Positions 25,988 to 34,988 of a DNA stretch of 64,000 nucleotides are shown in pieces. The stretch's first letter is position 1. The number at the start of each line of letters is the position of its first letter. The translations under genes were made by a program, and so were the position numbers. Below the pieces are notes generated by a model that searched no databases, was not told the DNA's origin, and saw nothing but the letters and a program-made list of their open reading frames with translations. Source of the DNA: Ruegeria sp. EL01 (GTDB taxonomy: Bacteria > Pseudomonadota > Alphaproteobacteria > Rhodobacterales > Rhodobacteraceae); contig NZ_OMPS01000004.1 in the NCBI RefSeq assembly GCF_900313035.1, positions 1-64,000 on the forward strand, read 5' to 3'.

Positions 25988-27604
25988 ATGTTGAGTTCCA
26001 AGTTTTCACGGCTTTGTATGGCCGCATCAATCGTCTCAGGTTGCATAGCAACCGGGGCCGTTGCACAAGAGGTGCGACTGACTGGCAAAGACAGTAACAT
26101 CGATGTCATCGGTAACCTGCTTTCGTCGAAAGACGGAAAGTATCTGGTCGAAACGGACATCGGTGAATTTGTCATCAACCAGGATCTGGTGACATGTGAA
26201 GGCGAAGCCTGCCCGACCGAGCAGACTTACGTCTATGATATGGAGATTTCCGCTCCGGATGAAATCGCCGAAGTATTGGTGCCAATCCTGGCCGAAGGTT
26301 ACGCCGCGGCAGCCCTGGAAGCCGAAGCTCAGTTGTATGACGAAAATGGCGAGCCGGTTGATACTGAAACAGTGGATGTTGGCGACCATAAATATGGTGA
26401 AGAACACGACTTTGCGTTGGTTCTGACGGATCTCGAAGGTGACGACGTTGCCACCTTTGGAATTCATACAGCGAACGGTGCGCGGCTGTTTGAACGGCTG
26501 GCAAGCAGAGATGCGTCAATCATTTTCGCCGAAACAGCTGCACGAAAAGCAGATCGGTCGATCGTGTCCGAAGGGCAGGGTGGCAACTTGCGTGCCTTTG
26601 ATCAGGAGCGGGTTATCGCCGTGGACGGTTTTGCAATGGTTGTGAACCCGTTGAACCAGATCCCCAGCCTGACTGTTAAGCAAGCGCGTGACATCATGGC
26701 CGGTGACATCGCCAACTGGTCGGAAGTAGGCGGTTCAGACGCACCGATTCATGTGTATTCCTTCGACCCGCAAACTGAGGCGTATCATCATATCGAAAAG
26801 CTTCTGTTCAAAAAGTCTGACAAGACGCTGACAAACGAATCCAGCATCGTGCATGACAGAACCGAGCTTTCGACTGCGATCATGGAAGACGTAGCCGGAT
26901 TTGGCATCGTCAACTACGCGTCTAAACGTGCAACCCGTGCGGTTCCGCTGCGGACAACCTGTGGCATCATTCAGGATCCTACCAACTTCAACCTCAAGAC
27001 CGAAGAATACTATCTGCAGGAACGTGTTGTGGCTTACAACCGCTCGGATGTTGAAGGATATGCACGAGAGCTTGTTGATTTCCTCGACGACAGCAGCCTT
27101 GACGGGTTGGTCGCCAAGGCAGGCTATATCGACCTGTCGATCGCAGCAGACAGTCAGGAACGTGCTGCAGAACGACTGGCGGCCGAGCTTGAAGAAGGTG
27201 AGAACGAGTACGAGGCCGAATTGGTCGAGAGCCTTCTCAAGAACATGAACACGCATTCGCGTCTTTCCACGACGTTCCGTTTTGCACCAGGTTCCAAACG
27301 CTTTGACAACAAGGCCGAGCGAGATCTGATGCGTATGGTGCGTTACCTGAAAGAGAACAAGCCAAGCGAAGTTGTGGTCGTGGGGTTCACTGACAACAAA
27401 GGCCCGTTCGACTCGAACCTGCTGATTTCTCAGGAACGCGCAGAAGCCGCCCTGGAACACATCATCGAAGTTGCGACAGATGGTGAGCTGGAAGGGATTG
27501 AGATGAAAGCGGCCGGTTATGGTGAACTTGAGCCGGTGGCATGTAACGACAGCCCGCGTGGCCGTGCAATCAACCGCCGCGTCGAGGTTTGGATCGCGGA
27601 ATAA
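25988..27604 (+). CDS. PstS-like substrate-binding domain fused to OmpA peptidoglycan-binding domain (paralogue 1)
   Basis: The 538-residue protein has a Sec signal (MLSSKFSRLCMAASIVSGC, cleavage near AVAQ). A short N-terminal domain carries a Cys pair (TCEGEACPTE). A type 2 periplasmic-binding domain follows with the PstS hallmark AVDGFAMVVNPLNQIPSLTV and IMAGDIANWSEVGG. A C-terminal OmpA domain (about 415-538) has FRFAPGSKRFDNKAE, VVGFTDNKG and AINRRVEVWI, with the Asp and Arg that hold diaminopimelate. The protein should therefore be a periplasmic binding protein anchored to the cell wall. The start at 25988 follows GAGGAG. It is paralogous to the next gene. Confidence 0.88.
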   Translation: MLSSKFSRLCMAASIVSGCIATGAVAQEVRLTGKDSNIDVIGNLLSSKDGKYLVETDIGEFVINQDLVTCEGEACPTEQTYVYDMEISAPDEIAEVLVPILAEGYAAAALEAEAQLYDENGEPVDTETVDVGDHKYGEEHDFALVLTDLEGDDVATFGIHTANGARLFERLASRDASIIFAETAARKADRSIVSEGQGGNLRAFDQERVIAVDGFAMVVNPLNQIPSLTVKQARDIMAGDIANWSEVGGSDAPIHVYSFDPQTEAYHHIEKLLFKKSDKTLTNESSIVHDRTELSTAIMEDVAGFGIVNYASKRATRAVPLRTTCGIIQDPTNFNLKTEEYYLQERVVAYNRSDVEGYARELVDFLDDSSLDGLVAKAGYIDLSIAADSQERAAERLAAELEEGENEYEAELVESLLKNMNTHSRLSTTFRFAPGSKRFDNKAERDLMRMVRYLKENKPSEVVVVGFTDNKGPFDSNLLISQERAEAALEHIIEVATDGELEGIEMKAAGYGELEPVACNDSPRGRAINRRVEVWIAE

Positions 27605-27682
27605 ATAACGAATGGAAGCCACGGCGTGTATTGCCGTGGCTTCGTCATAACAAGTTCAATTTTTTCAAGGCGTAGTTCGAGT

Positions 27683-29332
27683 ATGAAGACCTGGTTAAAA
27701 TACACTGCAGTCGTTGCGTTTACCGGATTTGCATCTGCGGGGCTGGCACAGGACGTCACTCTGACGGCCAAGGATGGCACCAGATCAGTTTCGGGTAAGC
27801 TTGTGGCCGCGCAGCCCGGAAAGTTCATCATTCGGTCCAATATCGGCGTGCTGTCATTGGATGCTGATGCATTTGACTGTCAGGGCACGGCATGTCCTAA
27901 GGTGCTTCCAACAAACACGGATCTGGTTGTCGCCGGGGCGGCGGGTCTTGCCGACATTCTGCTGCCGCTGGTTGTCGAAGGGTTTGCGGCCGAACAAGAA
28001 CTTCTGTCTGATGTGTTTGATCTTCAAGGTTCGCCCCTGGGCGAACAGTCTGAATTCAGCTCTTTAAGCGACCGCGGCAATGCCACGGACGAACCGAGCG
28101 CCTTTGACATCCTGATCACGGATGAAGATGCAAACCCTGTGCACAATGTGCTGGTCAAAGAAGCATCGGGCCAGGGGCTGTTCGACACCCTGATTTCGCA
28201 GGCGGGCGATTTGATTATCAGCGAAGAGCCCGTCACGGCAGAGAATTACGTACAGGCCAGAAAAAACGGTCTTGGGGAACTGACCGCTTTTGAACAAGAA
28301 CATGTTTTGGCCGTGGATGGTTATACCGCCACTGTAAATCCGAAAAACACCCTTGGAACTCTGACAATTGATCAGATTTCACAGGTCATGTCCGGTGAAA
28401 TTGACAATTGGCAAGATCTGGGTGGCCCTGATCACAAGATCAACGTCTACACTTTGCCAGAGGCGTCAGAAGCCTTTCATCGGATCGATGCTCTGATCCT
28501 GTCGCCGCAGGGGCGTCAGGCCCATTCAGACACAAAGACGGTCAGGTCCGTTCGCGCGCTTTCGCGGGCCATTGAAACCGATCCATATGGTTTTGGCGTC
28601 ATGCGATTTTCCAACATCCGCGACGCCCGGCCCGTCCCGTTGCGCAGTGAGTGCGGCATCGTTCATCTGCCGAACCAATTCGCCATGAAAACCGAGGAAT
28701 ACGGCCTGCAAAACCGCGTCACTGCGTATAATCGCCGTGACCTCAACGGTCTTAGCGCTTCGTTTGTGAGCTTTCTCGACAGCCCCAAGATCGATGGGCT
28801 GGTGTCAAAATCAGGTATCACAAGCCTGTCTGTCATCGAACAGGACGAGGCGGAAAAATACCATCAGCTTCAGGCTGACATCGAAACGATGACGGATTCG
28901 GCCAACGCGACAGAAGTCCGTTCATTCGTCGCGGACAGGCTTACGACAACGCGCCTGTCCACAACGTTTCGCTTTGCGCCGGGATCCGCGAATTTGGACA
29001 ACAAGGCCAAACGCGATATCGCCCGGATTGCCGACTACATTGCCGACGTCAAGCCAGACAGAATTGTGCTGGCCGGCTTCGCGGACGCGGGCGGCAGTTT
29101 TGGCACGAACCGCAGCTTGTCGCTGACACGCGCAAAGAAGGTTCTGAGAGAACTAAGAAACAACGTTGATCAGAACGGAGCAGAAAGCACTGCGATCGAA
29201 GTCCGGGGTTATGGCGAAATGGCGCCAGTTGCTTGCAATACAAACCCTGCGGGTCGCGCAAAAAATCGGCGTGTAGAGGTTTGGAGCGAAATACGAAGGT
29301 CCAATGCCGATGGGTTGGCATGGGAAGGTTAG
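27683..29332 (+). CDS. PstS-like substrate-binding/OmpA fusion (paralogue 2)
   Basis: The 549-residue protein has a Sec signal (MKTWLKYTAVVAFTGFASAG, cleavage before QDVTL). It has the same order as its neighbour: N-terminal domain with Cys pair (DCQGTACPKV), binding domain with AVDGYTATVNPKNTLGTLTI and VMSGEIDNWQDLGGPD, and OmpA domain with FRFAPGSANLDNKAK, LAGFADAGGSFGTNR and AKNRRVEVW. GFADAGG replaces GFTDNKG at the peptidoglycan site, so the wall contact may differ. It arose by tandem duplication. It lies 78 bp after paralogue 1 and 98 bp before the kinase, on one strand. Confidence 0.87.
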   Translation: MKTWLKYTAVVAFTGFASAGLAQDVTLTAKDGTRSVSGKLVAAQPGKFIIRSNIGVLSLDADAFDCQGTACPKVLPTNTDLVVAGAAGLADILLPLVVEGFAAEQELLSDVFDLQGSPLGEQSEFSSLSDRGNATDEPSAFDILITDEDANPVHNVLVKEASGQGLFDTLISQAGDLIISEEPVTAENYVQARKNGLGELTAFEQEHVLAVDGYTATVNPKNTLGTLTIDQISQVMSGEIDNWQDLGGPDHKINVYTLPEASEAFHRIDALILSPQGRQAHSDTKTVRSVRALSRAIETDPYGFGVMRFSNIRDARPVPLRSECGIVHLPNQFAMKTEEYGLQNRVTAYNRRDLNGLSASFVSFLDSPKIDGLVSKSGITSLSVIEQDEAEKYHQLQADIETMTDSANATEVRSFVADRLTTTRLSTTFRFAPGSANLDNKAKRDIARIADYIADVKPDRIVLAGFADAGGSFGTNRSLSLTRAKKVLRELRNNVDQNGAESTAIEVRGYGEMAPVACNTNPAGRAKNRRVEVWSEIRRSNADGLAWEG

Positions 29333-29430
29333 GAATTAAAAGTCAGTGCCTTAGTTCACTCAGGTAGCGGCACTGACAAAACAAGGGCCAGACACAGAGT
29401 AACCTGGCCAAAGTAAGGTAACGATTATTC

Positions 29431-31293
29431 ATGGTACAACCAGTTCACACTAGCCAGCAGTTTCAAGATGAACTTGCTCCGGGAACTCAGCTGTTATCCG
29501 GTCAGTATACAATCATCCGTTTTCTGAACAGTGGCGGGTTCGGCATCACGTATCTTGCCAAGGACAGCCTCGAACGAACTGTTGTGATTAAAGAGTGCTT
29601 CCCCGAGGCAATTTGCCGAAGAAGCGAAACGGCGGTACGCCCTCGTTCGCAGTCGCATGTCTCATCCTACGAGGCGCTTGTAAGGTCTTTTGAAAAAGAG
29701 GCCCGCAACCAGTCCAAACTTGCTCATCCAAACATCGCAGGCGTTCATCAGGTTTTTCGGGACAATGAAACGGCATACATGGCGATTGACTTCATCGAAG
29801 GTCAGGATCTGCTGGACACGATTGAAGAGCGCGACAATATCCCGCCGGATGAAGTTGAGAAAATGTTGCGCCAGACGCTCGAAGCGGTGGGTTTCATTCA
29901 CAGCAACGGAATGCTTCACCGGGATATTTCTCCGGACAACATATTGATCAACAAAAAAGGTGAACCTGTTGTCATCGATTTTGGTGCCGCCCGAGAAAGC
30001 GAAGCTAAATCTGACCGGGCCATGTCGATGCTGCGTGTCGTCAAAGAAGGTTACTCGCCACAGGAGTTTTATCTGCAGGGAGGAGAGCAGGATCAGTCCA
30101 GCGATCTGTATGCGCTGGCAGCCACATTCTACCACGTCATCAAGGGAAACGCGCCGGACGACAGTCAGGCACGGTTGGCCGGCTTGGCTCAGAACGGAGC
30201 CGACACCTATAAGCCGCTGGAAGGCGCAATAGAAGGTTATCGCCCGTCTTTCCTAAGGTCACTTGATCGGGCGCTGAGCATTCCACCCGCGGACAGGTTC
30301 CAGTCCGTACAGGAGTGGCTGGATGCGCTGAATGAAAAGATGCCGGTCGAAACGAAGGTGGTACCCACAGATGTCAAAGAGGTCAGTGATACCGTTGAAG
30401 TGAACAAGAAGTCCGAGCGCAGTGGCGGTTCCAAACCTGTTGCTCTTGTCGCACTTGTTGTTGCTGCGGTGATTGGCGGTGTTGGATTTTTCGTCATGCA
30501 AGGCGGCACTCCAGATTCGACGGAAGCGGATGTGGCCAATATCACGACCCCGGCGGTGGCGCCTTTGGCGGAGGAAAGCGCGGTTGCGGTGGAAACACCG
30601 GATCAGGAAACCGCAACTGTCGCAGACGCCGCAGTAGAAATAGAACCTGCGGCAGAGGAGGTCGCAGTATCGGAGACCGCCGTAACACCGGCTGCTTCGG
30701 CAACCAATTGGATTGGTTGGTCGGGGCAGGCGGTTGATCTGCCGTTTGCAACCGTTACGACAGCGCAGCCACAAGGTAGTTTTTCGATGGTCACCTTGGT
30801 CCGGTCGGACCTGGATCAAAACGCAACGGACTGGCTGAAATCCGGCACGATCATCTATTCGGTCAACGGCCATCTGGTCGTGGATGATGCGTCAATCATT
30901 CGTGCGATCCAGTCAAAATCGGATGTCTCTAGCACGGGTGAGAAGCTGGTCGAAATGAGGGTTAAAACCGCGACAGACGGCCCCGTTGTTGAACAGAATT
31001 TGACCGTCCGCACCGGCAAGGTCACCGAACTGACAAATGGTGTGCAGTTTATGACGGTTAGCATCGGCGACGACAAATGGATCACAAAAGTGTCCCGATC
31101 CCCATCGGCTATTTCGTCTTTGCGCGTCGGTGACGTCGTTGTGTCGGAAGCCGCTTCCAAGATTCCCTTTGAAGGTCAGAATGCGATTAAAAAGACCTTT
31201 GAGGCATTGGGTGAAAATGGAGAGGAAACGGCGCAGTTAACGATCGCCCGCAATGGCGAGTTGAAGGCCGTTGAACTGCCGCTTGCGCCGTAA
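29431..31293 (+). CDS. Transmembrane Ser/Thr protein kinase with PDZ-like exported region
   Basis: The 620-residue protein has an N-terminal Hanks-type kinase (about 24-300). Its glycine loop is LNSGGFGITYLA, with Lys54 in VVIKE, catalytic loop HRDISPDN (163-170) and VIDFGAAR (metal Asp 183). The HRDIS in place of HRDIK or HRDLK removes the usual Lys, a variation also seen in PpkA-like kinases. A single TM spans about 336-357, preceded by a charged linker. An acidic linker then leads to about 190 residues with two PDZ-like modules (WLKSGTIIYSVNGHLV; SLRVGDVVVSEAASKIPFEG). PASTA repeats are absent. It is the probable signal output of the cluster and opposes the PP2C next door. Confidence 0.9.
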   Translation: MVQPVHTSQQFQDELAPGTQLLSGQYTIIRFLNSGGFGITYLAKDSLERTVVIKECFPEAICRRSETAVRPRSQSHVSSYEALVRSFEKEARNQSKLAHPNIAGVHQVFRDNETAYMAIDFIEGQDLLDTIEERDNIPPDEVEKMLRQTLEAVGFIHSNGMLHRDISPDNILINKKGEPVVIDFGAARESEAKSDRAMSMLRVVKEGYSPQEFYLQGGEQDQSSDLYALAATFYHVIKGNAPDDSQARLAGLAQNGADTYKPLEGAIEGYRPSFLRSLDRALSIPPADRFQSVQEWLDALNEKMPVETKVVPTDVKEVSDTVEVNKKSERSGGSKPVALVALVVAAVIGGVGFFVMQGGTPDSTEADVANITTPAVAPLAEESAVAVETPDQETATVADAAVEIEPAAEEVAVSETAVTPAASATNWIGWSGQAVDLPFATVTTAQPQGSFSMVTLVRSDLDQNATDWLKSGTIIYSVNGHLVVDDASIIRAIQSKSDVSSTGEKLVEMRVKTATDGPVVEQNLTVRTGKVTELTNGVQFMTVSIGDDKWITKVSRSPSAISSLRVGDVVVSEAASKIPFEGQNAIKKTFEALGENGEETAQLTIARNGELKAVELPLAP

Positions 31294-31347
31294 AGCCCGA
31301 ATTCAAAGAGGAAACCGCAATCTAGCTGAAGGTGGATAGGAGGTCGA

Positions 31348-32415
31348 ATGACTTCGAACCGTGTTTTTAAAGATCGCCGGAACACTTTGGGTGCTGAAAA
31401 GCGTTCGAATCCAACTAACGCGAATGGGCAGGACCCCGACTCGTCAAACAGCCCTGTTCAAGCGCAGAGCACGCGAGCGCGCGCAGGGGTTTTGAAATTG
31501 GGAGCGTTCCAAACCAAGAAGCCTCTAGGAAACTTCGCCGCGGGTAGACACATGAACTTGAAGAACTTGTTAGATCCCTACTCAGAAAAGCTGATGGTGC
31601 AATTAGAAAAAGTGAAGGGGCAAAAAATTTGGGGGCAATCTGTCCCTCGGATTGATATGGCGACCGCTATTGATAAAGGACAGCGTGACTATCAAGAGGA
31701 CGCGATCCTGATGGATTGCCCCGTCGGTTCCGATACCGGTATCGTGGTCGTGTCTGACGGTATGGGTGGTCATGCCGCCGGGGATATCGCGTCTAAAATT
31801 GTGGCCACTGAAGTGTTCAAATACTGGAAGTTTTCTGGTTTGAATTGCCTGTCCTCGGACGCCGAAGTTCGAGAATGCCTTCTGAAAGCAGCCGAGGAAG
31901 CGAACGGCTGTTTGAGCGAGGTTGTTAGCCGGTATTCTGAGACCAAAGGTATGGGGGCAACCCTTTTGGCGCTCGTGTTGATCGGTACGCGGGCCTTCTG
32001 GATGTCCATTGGAGATTCGCCGCTGTACCGCCTGCGTGACGGAGAGTTATGTCAGCTGAATGAAGATCACTCGATGGCACCTCAGATCGACATGATGGTG
32101 AAACTGGGCATGCTGGATCAGCAAAGCGCCGATGAACACCCTGACCGAAACACTCTGACGTCTGTCATCATGGGGGGCGACATCCCAAAAATCGACTGCC
32201 CGGAACACGCATCCCATCTTGAGCCCGGCGATATCTTGATAGCGGCCACGGATGGTCTGCAATTCCTGAGCGAAGAAGAAATCCAATCCATCGTGGCTGG
32301 CAATCAGCCACACAGAAGTGAAACGATTGTTGCAAGACTTGTCAGAGCGCTAGAGGACCTGGAGGCGCCCGATCAGGATAACTTCGCCCTTTCCGTAATC
32401 AAGATTGGTGAGTGA
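31348..32415 (+). CDS. PP2C-family Ser/Thr protein phosphatase
   Basis: The 355-residue protein has an N-terminal extension of about 100 polar residues, then a PP2C domain with RDYQEDA (113-119), VVVSDGMGGHAAGD (metal Asp in DGMGG), MGATLLALVL, IGDSPLYRL, AATDGL and DQDNF near the end. All metal-coordinating Asp residues are present. The start at 31348 follows AGGAGG. No TM, so cytoplasmic. It lies 54 bp after the kinase and presumably reverses its phosphorylation, with the FHA protein as a likely client. Note that the extension is longer than in PppA or Stp. Confidence 0.9.
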   Translation: MTSNRVFKDRRNTLGAEKRSNPTNANGQDPDSSNSPVQAQSTRARAGVLKLGAFQTKKPLGNFAAGRHMNLKNLLDPYSEKLMVQLEKVKGQKIWGQSVPRIDMATAIDKGQRDYQEDAILMDCPVGSDTGIVVVSDGMGGHAAGDIASKIVATEVFKYWKFSGLNCLSSDAEVRECLLKAAEEANGCLSEVVSRYSETKGMGATLLALVLIGTRAFWMSIGDSPLYRLRDGELCQLNEDHSMAPQIDMMVKLGMLDQQSADEHPDRNTLTSVIMGGDIPKIDCPEHASHLEPGDILIAATDGLQFLSEEEIQSIVAGNQPHRSETIVARLVRALEDLEAPDQDNFALSVIKIGE

Positions 32416-32475
32416 CATTCTGCTGCCCGGTGGCGCCGGCCCTGCTGCCTGAATTTGGTTGAAATGACCTGGAAA

Positions 32476-33699
32476 TCAGGCTTCTACGAGGTATTTCTCT
32501 GAAAGAGGCAAGCTCGCCGCACCAAGTGAGCGGGCGTCCGGCCCAACAGATCCGGCATGAATTTCCGGTCGATCCAGACCCGTTAGATTGATGCAGGACA
32601 ACTGCGCTTCGATCTCTTCAATAAGTCGGGTTTTGATGTCCGGCGGCATCCAACCGTCTATTTTCACGCATTCGAAATCGATAACACTGCAAGACGAGGC
32701 GATGGCATAGGCCAACCCAAACGACGCTTGTTGCAACCAGTTGCTCAGATGAGTGTCTGGTACGTCCCATCGGTTCGTCGATTCCCACATCAAGTTGGCA
32801 GCATCACCGCTGCCTGCAATCGATCGTTCAAGGACATAAAGGCTGGCCACGTCGATCAAGGGCTTTACCTGACCTGTTTCCGTCGGGACGGGCAGCGGCC
32901 CCAAAGCGCCCGCATTTCCTCGTCCAGAAAAGATTGATCTGTTCAAAACCACGCCTCCGCCGATGAAGTAGCCGACGTAGAAGTATAGAAAATCTCGCGG
33001 ACCTTCTGCGGGACCAAAAACCAGTTCTGCCCCGCAGGCCGCCGTTGCGTCGTTTTGCAGGAAAACCGGAAAGTCATAAATCGAGGCTAGGGTCGCTTTG
33101 ATATCCGCTGTGCGCCATGGATCCATTTCTTCCTGAGATACCTGCAGCGTCTGGGCCCAGTCCCAAAGAAAATAGGGCATCGCGATCCCCAAACCTGAAA
33201 CTCTGTTTTGTTCGAGTGGGGGCAGACCGGACAGCATTTTGTCAAGCGCTTCGCGTGCGAAATCCAGCGTCGCGACAGGAGTTGGATAGTCATAAGTCCG
33301 TCTTTCACGCTGGCGGACATTGCCCAGAAAGTCAGTCAAAACCAGTTCAGTGCTACGGCGTCCAATTTTCAGACCCAGAAACAATGCCCCTTCGGGGTTC
33401 AGCCGCATTGGAACTGAGGGCTGTCCGACTTTCCCGCGGATCGGTTCACCTCGCAGCAACAGCCCGTCTTTTTCCAGCTGGCGCATGATGACTGAAACTG
33501 TTTGCGCCGAAAGCCCCGTCATGCGCGCGATCTCGGATTTGGCCAGCGCCTGATGTCGTCTGACAAGCGACAAAACAAGCCGTTCATTGCGCGCGCGCAT
33601 GCCGCTTTGGTTGGTGCCGCGCACGTCAGAAACCCGATCTGATGGCGTGTCGTCTTGCTTCAAGTCCACAGGCAACGCTGGCCCTCCCTCGCTTAACAA
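32476..33699 (-). CDS. ROK-family transcriptional repressor (FrcR-like)
   Basis: The 407-residue protein has an N-terminal winged helix (KSEIARMTGLSAQTVSVIMRQL; VGQPSVPMRLNPEGALFLGL) and a ROK sugar-binding/ASKHA domain (FLQNDATAACGAELVFG; GGGVVLNRSIFSGRGNAGALG). The zinc-binding CxCGxxGC motif usual in ROK proteins is not seen, so the fold must manage without it. It is divergent from a sugar ABC operon of frcBCA type, which it probably represses until the sugar is present, as FrcR does in Sinorhizobium. Confidence 0.87.
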   Translation of the reverse strand: MLSEGGPALPVDLKQDDTPSDRVSDVRGTNQSGMRARNERLVLSLVRRHQALAKSEIARMTGLSAQTVSVIMRQLEKDGLLLRGEPIRGKVGQPSVPMRLNPEGALFLGLKIGRRSTELVLTDFLGNVRQRERRTYDYPTPVATLDFAREALDKMLSGLPPLEQNRVSGLGIAMPYFLWDWAQTLQVSQEEMDPWRTADIKATLASIYDFPVFLQNDATAACGAELVFGPAEGPRDFLYFYVGYFIGGGVVLNRSIFSGRGNAGALGPLPVPTETGQVKPLIDVASLYVLERSIAGSGDAANLMWESTNRWDVPDTHLSNWLQQASFGLAYAIASSCSVIDFECVKIDGWMPPDIKTRLIEEIEAQLSCINLTGLDRPEIHAGSVGPDARSLGAASLPLSEKYLVEA

Positions 33700-33719
33700 T
33701 GTGATCCGCGCCTCGACCT

Positions 33720-33753
33720 GTCAATAATAATTAAGAGTGATTTATTTATTGAC
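33720..33753. promoter_or_regulatory. Candidate operator/promoter for the sugar ABC operon
   Basis: GTCAATAA (33720-33727) and TTATTGAC (33746-33753) form a perfect 8-bp inverted repeat with an 18-bp A/T-rich spacer. The right arm includes TTGACA (33749-33754), a good -35 box for the rightward operon. A ROK dimer bound here would block it. Confidence 0.55.
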
Positions 33754-33857
33754 AAAAATACCGAATCTCAAGATGATTTTTCGTGTGGGGTCGGGTCGTT
33801 ATCCACCCGATCACCCGTATGCCCCTGCGGGCATGGGAGAAACTGGGAGGATTACTG

Positions 33858-34877
33858 ATGAAACTTGCGAATCTTGCGGGTGCTTCGGCGCTGGCTGTAA
33901 CTGCCATGGCCGGTAGTGCGATGGCAGAAGGCGAAACTGTTTGCCTGATCACCAAAACTGACACCAACCCCTTCTTTGTCAAAATGAAGGAAGGCGCTAC
34001 AGCCAAGGCTGAAGAACTGGGAATGACGCTCAAGGCATTTGCAGGCAAGGTCGATGGCGATCACGAGACCCAGGTACAGGCGATCGAGACCTGTATTCTG
34101 GATGGCGCCAAAGGCATTCTGCTGACCGCGTCGGACACTTCTTCAATTGTTCCGGCTGTGCAACAGGCACGCGACGCAGGTCTGCTGGTGATTGCGCTGG
34201 ATACGCCGCTGGAACCAATTGACTCGGCCGATGCGACATTTGCCACTGACAACTTCCTGGCTGGGTTGCTGATCGGTCAATGGGCAAAAGCGTCCCTCGG
34301 GGATGCCGCAAATGATGCCAAAATCGCCACACTGGACCTTGCGGTCAGCCAACCCACTGTGGATGTGCTTCGCAATCAGGGCTTTCTGCAAGGGTTTGGC
34401 GTTGATCTTGCAGACCCGAACGTCATCGGCGATGAAGATGATGCACGCCTTGTCGGCAGTGACGTTACCGCAGGCAACGAAGAGGGCGGTCGCCGCGCGA
34501 TGGAGAACCTTCTGGCCAAGGACCCGACGATCAATGTTGTCCACACGATCAACGAACCTGCCGCCGCCGGTGCCTATGAAGCGCTGAAGGCCATTGGTCG
34601 CGAGAATGATGTGCTGATCGTCTCAGTCGACGGTGGCTGCCCGGGCGTTCAAAACGTTGCTGACGGTGTGATCGGGGCAACCTCGCAGCAATACCCGCTT
34701 TTGATGGCGTCTCTGGGCGTTGAGGCGGTCAAGAAGTGGGCGGACGAGGGCGTTAAGCCTGAAAACACGCCGGGAAAAGACTTCTATGACACCGGTGTTG
34801 CACTTGTGACGGATCAGGCCGCTGATGGCGTTGAGTCCATTTCAGTGAAAGAAGGTATGGACCTCTGCTGGGGCTAA
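33858..34877 (+). CDS. frcB: Sugar ABC transporter substrate-binding protein (fructose FrcB-like)
   Basis: The 339-residue protein has a Sec signal ([23 protein letters not shown] cleavage) and a type 1 periplasmic-binding fold of the ribose/fructose class: [70 protein letters not shown]. The last motif and the neighbours fit FrcB best; ribose or another pentose cannot be excluded. The start at 33858 follows GGGAGG. An inverted repeat follows the gene. Confidence 0.85.
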   Translation: MKLANLAGASALAVTAMAGSAMAEGETVCLITKTDTNPFFVKMKEGATAKAEELGMTLKAFAGKVDGDHETQVQAIETCILDGAKGILLTASDTSSIVPAVQQARDAGLLVIALDTPLEPIDSADATFATDNFLAGLLIGQWAKASLGDAANDAKIATLDLAVSQPTVDVLRNQGFLQGFGVDLADPNVIGDEDDARLVGSDVTAGNEEGGRRAMENLLAKDPTINVVHTINEPAAAGAYEALKAIGRENDVLIVSVDGGCPGVQNVADGVIGATSQQYPLLMASLGVEAVKKWADEGVKPENTPGKDFYDTGVALVTDQAADGVESISVKEGMDLCWG

Positions 34878-34886
34878 AGTAATCTG

Positions 34887-34912
34887 CAGGAGGCTGCAAA
34901 TGCGGCCTCCTG
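34887..34912 (+). promoter_or_regulatory. Intercistronic hairpin after frcB
   Basis: CAGGAGGC and GCCTCCTG form a perfect 8-bp stem around a 10-nt loop between the binding-protein gene and its permease gene. No T-tract follows. It likely protects the frcB mRNA and lowers downstream expression. Confidence 0.6.
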
Positions 34913-34988
34913 ACACCAAACCACCCTCTCACCCAAAAACTTGCTAAAGTGGTCCGTAGACGGACGCTTGACGCTTGGGGGAATCTTA

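Noticed and set aside
23462-32415. Type VI secretion locus
   Set aside because: Kinase, phosphatase and FHA fit, but no tss genes (sheath, baseplate, ClpV, VgrG, Hcp) occur anywhere in the window.
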